A DNA stretch of 13,657 bases from an uncultured Clostridia bacterium (GTDB lineage Bacteria > Bacillota > Clostridia > Oscillospirales > CAG-272): contig CALGCW010000102.1 in assembly GCA_937884385.1 (NCBI GenBank), forward strand, positions 1 to 13,657. Direction: 5' to 3'. The notes below the pieces were generated by a model. It saw nothing but the letters and a program-made list of their open reading frames with translations. It was not told the DNA's origin and ran no database searches. How positions within the stretch are numbered: the first letter of the stretch is position 1; each line of letters begins with the position of its first letter. Of the stretch, positions 5,975 to 11,566 are shown piece by piece. Position numbers and translations under genes: made by a program.

Positions 5975-6385
5975 TTTATGAGCATTTTGTTGCGGGGCAA
6001 GTGGGGGGTGTCGCGCGGGGCGCGAAATGCAAAATGCAAAATTGGGATTTGTCGGGGAGAAATTACAAAGGAAGGATTTTCGCTTTTTTGAAAAAAAGCG
6101 ACCAATCCAAAGCAAAGTAACTCCCCTACAAATCAAAATTTGAAATGCGACAGGAGCAAGCCACCATACGGGTTTGAGGAGAAAGACGATTGTATGTACA
6201 GACTTCGTTCCCCTCATCCACCATCAAAGATGGTCCCCCTTCCCCTCAGGGGAAGGCTTAGGTTACATTGCTTTGAAAACGGTCGTCGCTCGCTTGCGAG
6301 TCGCGCCGACCCCTACGGTAGATAAATGCAAAGTGCAAAGGGTAAAATGCAAAATGGGGATTTATTTGTGGGTGCTAACCGCGTA
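5975..6385. repeat. non-coding block of degenerate dispersed-type repeats
   Basis: I see no gene here. The block contains two related A-rich direct repeats built on ATGCAAAATGCAAAATTGGG (about 6026-6052) and a variant at about 6325-6362. It also holds several perfect inverted repeats: 6080-6089/6092-6101 (TCGCTTTTTT/AAAAAAGCGA), 6220-6225/6229-6234 (ACCATC/GATGGT), 6238-6246/6248-6256 (CCTTCCCCT/AGGGGAAGG) and CTCGC/GCGAG near 6289-6300. CCCCTACAAATCAAAATTTG (6122-6141) resembles CCCCTGTAAATCAAAAATCG at 11397-11416. Mosaic GC-rich and A-rich blocks like this are common as dispersed intergenic repeats in gut Clostridia. Short frames across it are not credible genes. Confidence 0.55.
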
Positions 6386-6399
6386 GCAAGGCTCGGGTA

Positions 6400-6428
6400 T
6401 TGACAATATCAGATATAAGTGATAGAAT
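6400..6428 (+). promoter_or_regulatory. promoter for the LRR lipoprotein
   Basis: TTGACA (6400-6405), a 17-bp spacer and TAGAAT (6423-6428) lie 64 bases upstream of the ATG. Confidence 0.75.
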
Positions 6429-6491
6429 AAAATTGCCGGCATATTTTTTTAAAAATTTCTGCCGAGTATTATTTGGGAAGGGGAAGGAATA

Positions 6492-7595
6492 ATGAAAAAA
6501 CTGCTTATTGCATTACTTATCTTGGCTTGCGTTTTTACGCTTGTTGCCTGCTTTGATATCGGTTCCGGTCAGACGACCACCGAGCCCCCTCACGTTCACG
6601 ACTGGACTGATTGGGTCGTGCAATCGGTTGCGAGCTGTACAAATCACGGCTACCAGTTCAGAAATTGCCGCGGTTGCGGAGTTGAAGACGGCATTTATAC
6701 CCCCGAATACGGACACGATTACAAATGGCTACATAACGAGTCCGATGATACAATAGAAAATGTTTGCTTAAGGTGCGGGGACGTGTTGAATTCCCTTCAA
6801 CGTATTGAGGGTACACCGGGTCTTGAATATTATTTTGATGAAGATAAGGACGTATATCACGTTGTCGGAGTGGGAGATTGCACCGAGGAGCACATAACTG
6901 TTCCCTCAATGTACAACGGTAAATTGGTCACAAGTATTGATGGCAGGGCTTTTTATAAATGCGAATTTCTTAAAAGCATAACTCTTTCAGACAATCTGTT
7001 TTATATCGAAGGATCAGCCTTCAGCGGTTGCGTTAATTTGGAAACGGTAAGCATTGGCCGAAGCAGTATGTTGACCTATATTTTATACGGTGCATTTGAG
7101 GACTGTGCATCTCTCAAAAGTATAAGATTGCCCGAGGGCTTGACGATGATTTACGACAGGGTATTTATTAACTGCACCTCGCTTGAGGAAATAGATCTGC
7201 CAAGCAGCTTGACCCATCTTGGAGAAAACGTCTTTTCCGGGTGTACCTCGCTCAAAAGCGTGGATCTTTCCTGTCAAATAACCACTATAGAAAGCAGGGC
7301 CTTTTACGGATGCACTTCGCTTGAATCAGTGGTTATTCCCGACAACATAACAAAGATCGGAAAAGAAGCGTTTGGCTACTGTTCCTCGCTTACCTTCGTA
7401 TTTATTCCCGATAGCGTTACAACCATTGAGCAATATGCGTTCGGGGCCGTTTGGAAGATATTCTGTGAAGCAGAAAGTCGCCCAAACGGATTTGGAATAT
7501 ATTGGACCCCGAATAGGGACTCTGCTATTTGGGGCTCAACGTTGCAAGACTATTATGATGCAAAAAAATCATATACATCGAATCATAACGATTAA
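6492..7595 (+). CDS. BspA-type leucine-rich-repeat (LRR_5) lipoprotein
   Basis: The 367-aa protein starts with a lipoprotein signal ending in TLVAC (C20). Residues 32-100 form a small Cys/His-rich module: HVHDWTDW, C50, NCRGCG (C59, C62), GHDY and VCLRCG (C92, C95). This HxHxW...CxxC...GH pattern often precedes LRR_5 repeats in Clostridia surface proteins. From about 130 to 318 there are roughly seven LRR_5 repeats of about 23 residues, each with a core such as AFYGCTSLESVVIPDNITKI. The repeats give a curved solenoid used for binding proteins or surfaces. The C-terminal 45 residues lack repeats. It has its own promoter and terminator, and GGGGAAGGA precedes the ATG. It is probably anchored on the outer face of the membrane. 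The ligand is unknown. Confidence 0.9.
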   Translation: MKKLLIALLILACVFTLVACFDIGSGQTTTEPPHVHDWTDWVVQSVASCTNHGYQFRNCRGCGVEDGIYTPEYGHDYKWLHNESDDTIENVCLRCGDVLNSLQRIEGTPGLEYYFDEDKDVYHVVGVGDCTEEHITVPSMYNGKLVTSIDGRAFYKCEFLKSITLSDNLFYIEGSAFSGCVNLETVSIGRSSMLTYILYGAFEDCASLKSIRLPEGLTMIYDRVFINCTSLEEIDLPSSLTHLGENVFSGCTSLKSVDLSCQITTIESRAFYGCTSLESVVIPDNITKIGKEAFGYCSSLTFVFIPDSVTTIEQYAFGAVWKIFCEAESRPNGFGIYWTPNRDSAIWGSTLQDYYDAKKSYTSNHND

Positions 7596-7612
7596 GATAC
7601 AATAAATATGGG

Positions 7613-7645
7613 ACACATCCTTTTCCTTGAGAGGGATGTGTTTTC
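7613..7645 (+). terminator. intrinsic terminator of the LRR gene
   Basis: ACACATCC (7613-7620) pairs with GGATGTGT (7634-7641), followed by a T run. Confidence 0.8.
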
Positions 7646-7661
7646 TTATATAAAAATTACA

Positions 7662-7690
7662 TTGACTTTACTGCGGCTGTGGTGTATAAT
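7662..7690 (+). promoter_or_regulatory. promoter for the 7743 lipoprotein
   Basis: TTGACT (7662-7667), a 17-bp spacer and a perfect TATAAT (7685-7690). The short leader contains a direct repeat ATGATCTG (within 7705-7728). Confidence 0.8.
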
Positions 7691-7742
7691 GATCTTGCAG
7701 TGATATGATCTGCGAAAAATGATCTGATTTTAAGGAGGCTTT

Positions 7743-8630
7743 ATGAAAAGGATGAGGATCATCGCTTTGACGCTTGTATTGATTTCGGTGCTGTTGCTTT
7801 TTTGTTCCTGCATACAATTTCATTTTATTACCGATCCTTACAAATTGGATTGGCATATTAATCACTATTACGTACCCTCGGGAGAGGTCGACGAAAACGG
7901 TGTTGAGAAGCACATCCTATATTCAAGTGAGGTGACGCTCTGCAATCCGTTTTATACGGCTAATGCCACCGATACAACGCTCAGCTTTGGAGAGAACGAT
8001 GCGGTTGTATTTGTGGATCTGAACGGAACGGTGCATAAAGGCGTTTATGAGGTAGAAAAATATTCCGAGCTTTATTTTGACGAGCTCGTTATGAATTTTG
8101 ATGACGGTCTTTCAATAAAAGCCGATTATTTCAAGCTCAGAAGACTTGACGTTATAAGCAGCTATATTGTGTTTGAGCACGATAGCGTCGAATACATTTT
8201 CAGCACTATCCCTGCCTTGACGGAGGCGGAGGTCGCGCAAAAAGAAATTGAAATGGCGGAATGGGCAAGAAAGCTGATGGGCGGCTACAAGCTGACCGAC
8301 GAAGAGGAAGATCTGGATTTCTTTGAGATCAAAACCGTTTCGTTGGGCGGATTTCCTTTTGAATACAGAAATCACACGTCAAGTGCCGGTCTCTATCCAT
8401 CAACGATTGAGCAGCTTCGGATCGAGAACGGTAAGATAGAATTTTACTGCAAAAGAAATGAAATGAATGACGGTTGGAAAGCCGAAGGCGTTCGTATCAA
8501 TGAAAATGACGTCTGCACATACATACTCATAGACAAGGATAATCATATCAGAGAGATCGAAGAGCCCATCCCCGGCGATTGCTTATTCGTTCGCAACTGG
8601 TATAACTATTACTTCTATTTCTTTGAATAA
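7743..8630 (+). CDS. secreted, probably lipid-anchored protein of unknown function
   Basis: AGGAGG (7733-7738) lies four bases before the ATG of a 295-aa protein. Residues 1-22 form a signal peptide (basic MKRMR, then LTLVLISVLLLFCSC). The probable lipidated residue is C23, though F-C-S-C is a weak lipobox and C21 is an alternative. The mature part is acidic and rich in aromatic residues, with predicted strands (DENDAVVFVDL-like, YEVEKYSELYFDELVMNF) and one charged helix (about 160-188, EAEVAQKEIEMAEWARKLMG). I do not recognise a family and see no catalytic motif or repeats. It is a single-gene unit with its own promoter and terminator, next to another lipoprotein gene but not in its operon. 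Confidence 0.8.
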   Translation: MKRMRIIALTLVLISVLLLFCSCIQFHFITDPYKLDWHINHYYVPSGEVDENGVEKHILYSSEVTLCNPFYTANATDTTLSFGENDAVVFVDLNGTVHKGVYEVEKYSELYFDELVMNFDDGLSIKADYFKLRRLDVISSYIVFEHDSVEYIFSTIPALTEAEVAQKEIEMAEWARKLMGGYKLTDEEEDLDFFEIKTVSLGGFPFEYRNHTSSAGLYPSTIEQLRIENGKIEFYCKRNEMNDGWKAEGVRINENDVCTYILIDKDNHIREIEEPIPGDCLFVRNWYNYYFYFFE

Positions 8631-8646
8631 AGCAAAAATCGAAAGC

Positions 8647-8678
8647 AAAAAAGAGAACCTCACGTGAGGTTCTCTTTT
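8647..8678. terminator. perfectly palindromic bidirectional terminator
   Basis: GAGAACCTCAC (8653-8663) is followed directly by its exact complement GTGAGGTTCTC (8664-8674), flanked by six A and four T. It serves the lipoprotein gene and the convergent Xre gene, and overlaps the latter's stop codon. The lower stem is the recurring AGAACCTC family. Confidence 0.88.
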
Positions 8679-8898
8679 ATTCTTTTTTGAAATCTTCGCC
8701 GTTTATCAAAAAGTCTATGGATACGTTGAAATACTGTGACAATTTGCGTAACATATCAATATCGGGACTTCTTTTTCCGTTCTCGTAATGTGAGAGAGCC
8801 TCGCGACTGATATTCAAATCGGTTGCGACCTTTAACTGATTCAATTTTCTTTGTTTTCTGATCAGCTTTAAGCCCTTTAAACCGAATTTTTCTTCCAT
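8677..8898 (-). CDS. Xre-family helix-turn-helix transcriptional regulator
   Basis: I chose ATG 8898 (73 aa) because GGAG lies eight bases upstream. An in-frame TTG at 8922 would add eight residues that overlap this ribosome binding site. The protein is one HTH_3 (Cro/C1) domain: GLKGLKLIRKQRKLNQLKVATDLNISREALSHYENGKRSPDIDMLRKLSQYFNVSIDFLI. The recognition helix is centred on SREALSHYENG. There is no extra sensor or oligomerisation domain. It is divergent from a small membrane protein gene, with two perfect inverted repeats between them that are the obvious operators. I infer that it represses the 9084 gene. Confidence 0.9.
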   Translation of the reverse strand: MEEKFGLKGLKLIRKQRKLNQLKVATDLNISREALSHYENGKRSPDIDMLRKLSQYFNVSIDFLINGEDFKKE

Positions 8899-8929
8899 AC
8901 AAAAAACTCCATATTTTTTCAAAAATCTC

Positions 8930-8958
8930 TTGACTTTATTGTAACAAACTGTTACAAT
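8930..8958 (+). promoter_or_regulatory. promoter for the 9084 membrane protein
   Basis: TTGACT (8930-8935), a 17-bp spacer and TACAAT (8953-8958). The -10 box lies inside the right arm of the first inverted repeat, so a bound regulator would block RNA polymerase. Confidence 0.75.
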
Positions 8959-8983
8959 AATTATGTTACAATTTGTAACATAA
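8938..8983. promoter_or_regulatory. double palindromic operator (TTGTAAC / GTTACAA half-sites)
   Basis: The first repeat is ATTGTAAC (8938-8945), AAACT, GTTACAAT (8951-8958). The second is TTATGTTACAA (8961-8971), one central T, TTGTAACATAA (8973-8983); both are perfect. All four half-sites share GTTACAA. They cover the -10 box and the predicted start of the 9084 gene and sit 40-85 bases upstream of the Xre start codon. Binding by the Xre protein is inferred from position. Confidence 0.75.
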
Positions 8984-9002
8984 TTAAGAACGATTGAAGT
9001 TT

Positions 9003-9047
9003 GCCTTTTTCGGTGGCTGGCTTCGGTTGAGGCGCTTTTTTATTTTT
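9003..9047 (+). promoter_or_regulatory. terminator-like element in the 9084 leader
   Basis: The leader between the promoter and the ribosome binding site contains GGCTTCGGTTGAGGCGC followed by TTTTTTATTTTT. It resembles the clearer TTCG-loop hairpin plus TTTTTATTTTT in front of the 10053 gene. The stem here is imperfect (GCCT 9003-9006 can pair with AGGC 9030-9033 around a wobble-rich inner stem), so its function as an attenuator is uncertain. Confidence 0.4.
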
Positions 9048-9083
9048 AATTGCCGACGGGCTTAAACGTAGAAGGAAAACATT

Positions 9084-9425
9084 ATGAAAAAAACAAACCT
9101 TGATTACACAGGATTCTATGGAATCTACAAAAAGCTTCCCTTTATCAATTTTATCGCTACTATGGTGCTTTCATTGGTATGGGGTATTATTGACTGGTGC
9201 GAATGGATTACTGAAATAGGAGAGCTTGAGTTTGGCGGTCTTATTATTTGGTTACTTATAGGAGCCGTTGTAGGTTTGATAAATACGTTTTTTACATGTA
9301 TTTATACTTCTCCTACAATCGTTAGAACTGATGCTACAGTTGCTATTCTTGATACAATTAAAAACGGTGCTTATTCCAGTTCTAAAGGCAATTCCGTTGT
9401 TGAAGATGAGCTTCCTAACCTTTAA
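9084..9425 (+). CDS. small two-helix membrane protein of unknown function
   Basis: GAAGGA (9071-9076) lies seven bases before the ATG of a 113-aa protein. Two hydrophobic helices lie at about residues 19-37 (FINFIATMVLSLVWGIIDW) and 50-75 (FGGLIIWLLIGAVVGLINTFFTCIY), with a short acidic loop between them. The soluble C-terminal tail includes SPTIVRTDATVAIL and ends in an acidic segment. There is no signal peptide apart from the first helix and no known motif. Its promoter is covered by the operators of the divergent Xre regulator, so expression is probably switched by that protein. Confidence 0.75.
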   Translation: MKKTNLDYTGFYGIYKKLPFINFIATMVLSLVWGIIDWCEWITEIGELEFGGLIIWLLIGAVVGLINTFFTCIYTSPTIVRTDATVAILDTIKNGAYSSSKGNSVVEDELPNL

Positions 9426-9472
9426 GAGGTAAAGATATCTTACAAAGAATCATACAATTTTCATAAAGATTA

Positions 9473-9495
9473 AGGGCACCCTATCAAGGTGCCCT
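9473..9495 (+). terminator. hairpin after the 9084 gene
   Basis: AGGGCACC (9473-9480) pairs with GGTGCCCT (9488-9495). It is strong, but only a poor T run follows (ATTGT), so it may be a weak terminator or an mRNA 3'-end stabiliser. Confidence 0.6.
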
Positions 9496-9565
9496 ATTGT
9501 AATGAATGAGCAAGGACGCGATAGAATTTTGCACTGATAAATACCAATTTATTGCTATCATAACA

Positions 9566-9710
9566 AAAAAGAGAACCTCATTTGAGGTTCTCTGATTTTT
9601 TATTTGGTTAGCAATTATTTGCTTGCCTCTTCGATTGCAACTGCAACTGCTACAGTCATGCCAACCATGGGGTTGTTGCCTGCACCGATCAAGCCCATCA
9701 TCTCTACGTA
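9566..9710. repeat. direct repeat copy A of the GGGtGRT gene 3' end and terminator
   Basis: This segment matches 11422-11566 at a constant offset of 1856 bases. Positions 9566-9623 are identical (58 bases: terminator, spacer, stop codon and the last two codons). The remaining 87 bases differ at 15 positions. Similarity ends abruptly on both sides. Confidence 0.95.
9615..9710 (-). pseudogene. remnant of a GGGtGRT gene 3' end
   Basis: Read on the minus strand, this encodes VEMMGLIGAGNN and on to the terminal EEASK followed by TAA. The 30 residues are the same as the end of the intact protein at 11471-12469. Upstream of Tyr (His in the intact gene) similarity stops and the frame continues into unrelated sequence, so there is no start codon or body. 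Thirteen of the 30 codons differ, all synonymously. That means this fragment diverged while part of a working gene. Its terminator (stem 9571-9579/9584-9592, T run on the minus strand) is retained and could also work on the plus strand. Confidence 0.92.
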
Positions 9711-9827
9711 AAATTGACTTACGTTACAAAGAAGCGTTGAATTTGTTAGAATGAGACACATCACTGTGTCCGTTAGATGCACATATTTTGTCTGCTTTGA
9801 GTGGCGATGGTTTTGAGAGAAAAACGC

Positions 9828-9856
9828 TTTACAAACGTAGAAAATAGTGGTATAAT
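9828..9856 (+). promoter_or_regulatory. promoter for the SHOCT-protein gene
   Basis: TTTACA (9828-9833), a 17-bp spacer and a perfect TATAAT (9851-9856). The predicted start (9862-9864) coincides with the first base of the long leader hairpin. Confidence 0.8.
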
Positions 9857-9862
9857 GAAAGA

Positions 9863-9980
9863 GCCAAACAAAAGAAATATAAAATTCTGAAAATAGGTAT
9901 GTGTGTTTTTATTTTTGATAAAAATACAGATGCTCTTCTTTTGCATACTTATTTCAGAATTGTAAAAGCTTTTGTTTGGC
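9863..9980 (+). ncRNA. long rod-like hairpin at the 5' end of the SHOCT-gene transcript
   Basis: The outer stem is perfect: GCCAAACAAAAG (9863-9874) with CTTTTGTTTGGC (9969-9980). After an internal loop a second stem of about 18 bp pairs 9883-9901 (AATTCTGAAAATAGGTATG) with 9944-9961 (CATACTTATTTCAGAATT), with one bulged A. An apical stem TTTTTAT/ATAAAAA lies within 9905-9926. The element starts where the promoter predicts transcription to start and ends 23 bases before a terminator hairpin. It could be a structured 5' leader or a separate small RNA of about 175 nt ending at 10038. A miniature inverted-repeat insertion is possible, but I saw no target-site duplication. Confidence 0.6.
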
Positions 9981-10003
9981 GACAATTGGAGCAACGTATT
10001 TTT

Positions 10004-10038
10004 GTGCGCTGACTTCGGTTGGCGCACTTTTTATTTTT
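10004..10038 (+). terminator. TTCG-loop terminator just before the SHOCT-gene ribosome binding site
   Basis: GTGCGCTGAC, loop TTCG, GTTGGCGCAC (10004-10027) form a ten-pair stem, including two G-T wobbles, closed by C-G on a stable TTCG tetraloop. TTTTTATTTTT follows and the next bases are AGGAGG (10039-10044) of the gene. Its place between promoter and start codon means transcription into the gene needs read-through, the layout of an attenuator. Confidence 0.75.
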
Positions 10039-10052
10039 AGGAGGACAAAACA

Positions 10053-11255
10053 ATGGCAAAAAAATGTGATGCATGCGGATCAATTATGGGCTTTCTTGAA
10101 AAAGGCAAACCGTTTTTTCAAAATGATTCAAAAATCTCCAGTTTATCTCTTTGTCGTGCTTGTGTACTTAAATTCAACTCGGTATCTATAGGAGAAGTTT
10201 ATAGTAATAGAAATGATTTTTGGCATAACTATTTGGGCGAGTTAAAAAGTTGGAAAATAAAATACCCAGAAAGTAACAATCAATCAATAAATAGAAGGAT
10301 AGAGTCAGCAGAACAATATTTGTCGCAAATACAACACACATATGTAAAGCAATTATTAGAAGAACGACTTCAATGGCTTAAAGAGCTGGTTGCATTAGAT
10401 GATAACCTTATAAAATTATTCGAGGGCGAACTTAAAGAAATCTATCTAAAACCATTATACGAAATATGCGATGTCTTAAAATCATGCAATGATAAGATGT
10501 TTAGCATGGGAATATCTAATAATAGTTTGTATTACTCGACATTCACTCCATGTGAAGAGAATATTGAACTCGAGTGGGAAAAAGATCGTCATGATTTTTT
10601 TGACAAAATCTTAGACCATAACAATCCTAATTTAGATATAGAAGCAGTATCCAACGAAATCATACAAGGTATTCGTTCTAAAAGAATTGTTCCCCACAAC
10701 TGGTTAGAAGAAGGATTCTCTCATTCTAATGAAGCGATTCCGTATAAGTTAATCAAAATTCCTTTGAATAATATTATTTATTTTTTAAAGGATGGAACAT
10801 TAGAGCATATATCAGTTGTAAGTGGTGGAGGCGGTTCCGGAGGCGGAGTAAATCTTGGCGGTGCAATAACCGGCGGACTTCTTTTTGGCGGTTTTGGTGC
10901 ACTAATAGGAAGTCAAATTGATACAGAAATCAAGATAGATCCAGTAAAAACCGAGATAAAAACAGAAGATTCTCGTAGAGCGTTCTTGCTCTATAAAGAT
11001 GACTTTGGAAGTTTAATCCAACAATCTTTTTCTCATGAGTATTATGATTTCTTTATGAAGCATTTCCCCCACAAAGAATTTTCCAAAGTACAAAGCGAAA
11101 CCATGCAGACTTCCCAACCTACTACAGATGTTCCTAAAACGACTCCTGAAGTTTCCAACATCGAGGATATAAAAAAATATAAAGAACTTCTCGACATGGG
11201 CATTATAACACAAGATGAATTCGACGCAAAGAAAAAGCAATTGCTTGGTCTTTAA
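10053..11255 (+). CDS. zinc-finger / glycine-zipper / SHOCT multidomain protein of unknown function
   Basis: AGGAGG lies eight bases before the ATG of a 400-aa protein. Residues 5-37 hold a C5-x2-C8 ... C34-x2-C37 zinc-finger pattern (CDACGSIMGFLEKGK..., CRAC) like DUF4428-type fingers. Residues 75-150 are mainly charged helix, possibly coiled coil. Residues 228-255 (IPYKLIKIPLNNIIYFLKDG) and 290-315 look like strands of a bacterial PH-like domain. They are split by a glycine-rich insert at 258-287 (SGGGGSGGG, GGAITGGLLFGGFGALIG) that could insert in a membrane as a glycine zipper. Residues 370-400 are a SHOCT motif (IKKYKELLDMGIITQDEFDAKKKQLL), a short oligomerisation domain. It is clearly more AT-rich than the genes to its right and sits between copies of the GGGtGRT 3' end, suggesting acquisition. 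The function is unknown. Confidence 0.85.
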   Translation: MAKKCDACGSIMGFLEKGKPFFQNDSKISSLSLCRACVLKFNSVSIGEVYSNRNDFWHNYLGELKSWKIKYPESNNQSINRRIESAEQYLSQIQHTYVKQLLEERLQWLKELVALDDNLIKLFEGELKEIYLKPLYEICDVLKSCNDKMFSMGISNNSLYYSTFTPCEENIELEWEKDRHDFFDKILDHNNPNLDIEAVSNEIIQGIRSKRIVPHNWLEEGFSHSNEAIPYKLIKIPLNNIIYFLKDGTLEHISVVSGGGGSGGGVNLGGAITGGLLFGGFGALIGSQIDTEIKIDPVKTEIKTEDSRRAFLLYKDDFGSLIQQSFSHEYYDFFMKHFPHKEFSKVQSETMQTSQPTTDVPKTTPEVSNIEDIKKYKELLDMGIITQDEFDAKKKQLLGL

Positions 11256-11296
11256 TATTTATTAGAACTGTAAACCGAAATATCAGTTTGAAACAA

Positions 11297-11327
11297 AAAG
11301 CGAGCCAATAATTTGGCTCGCTTTAGC
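11297..11327 (+). terminator. intrinsic terminator of the SHOCT gene
   Basis: AAAGCGAGCCAA (11297-11308), loop TAAT, TTGGCTCGCTTT (11313-11324): a perfect 12-bp stem with a short T run. Confidence 0.8.
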
Positions 11328-11349
11328 TTTGATATGCCCAACCCCCAAA

Positions 11350-11416
11350 ACTTGTAGGGGCGCACCGCGTGCGTCCGTTCGCAACCTAACTAATTCCCCT
11401 GTAAATCAAAAATCGA
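11350..11416. repeat. dispersed-type intergenic repeat
   Basis: ACTTGTAGGGGCGCACCGCG followed by TGCGTCCGTTCGC is typical of GC-rich intergenic repeats of gut Clostridia. The flank CCCCTGTAAATCAAAAATCG resembles 6122-6141. No gene is present here. Confidence 0.45.
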
Positions 11417-11421
11417 AAACT

Positions 11422-11448
11422 AAAAAGAGAACCTCATTTGAGGTTCTC
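11422..11448 (-). terminator. terminator of the GGGtGRT operon
   Basis: GAGAACCTC (11427-11435), loop, GAGGTTCTC (11440-11448). On the minus strand it is followed by TTTTTAG. The stem belongs to the recurring AGAACCTC family. Confidence 0.88.
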
Positions 11449-11566
11449 TGATTTTTTATTTGGTTAGCAATTATTTGCTCGCTTCCTCAATGGCAACTGC
11501 AACTGCAACAGTCATACCAACCATGGGGTTGTTACCTGCGCCGATGAGACCCATCATTTCGACGTG
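11422..11566. repeat. direct repeat copy B: terminator and 3' end of the intact GGGtGRT gene
   Basis: This is the partner of 9566-9710, with 58 identical bases (11422-11479), then coding sequence that differs only synonymously up to codon 303. The two copies flank the SHOCT-gene segment. Confidence 0.95.

Noticed and set aside
6140..6386. Short plus-strand frames of 60-70 codons
   Set aside because: They run through the repeat block with its inverted repeats, have no ribosome binding sites and encode low-complexity basic peptides.
8961..8983. Palindrome as a transcription terminator
   Set aside because: It is AT-rich with no T run, and pairs with a second repeat of the same half-site over the promoter. 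An operator fits better.
9863..9980. Retron-like or MITE origin for the long hairpin
   Set aside because: No reverse transcriptase is nearby, no msr-msd features are seen, and the flanks show no target-site duplication. Its exact fit to the predicted transcript start favours a leader RNA.
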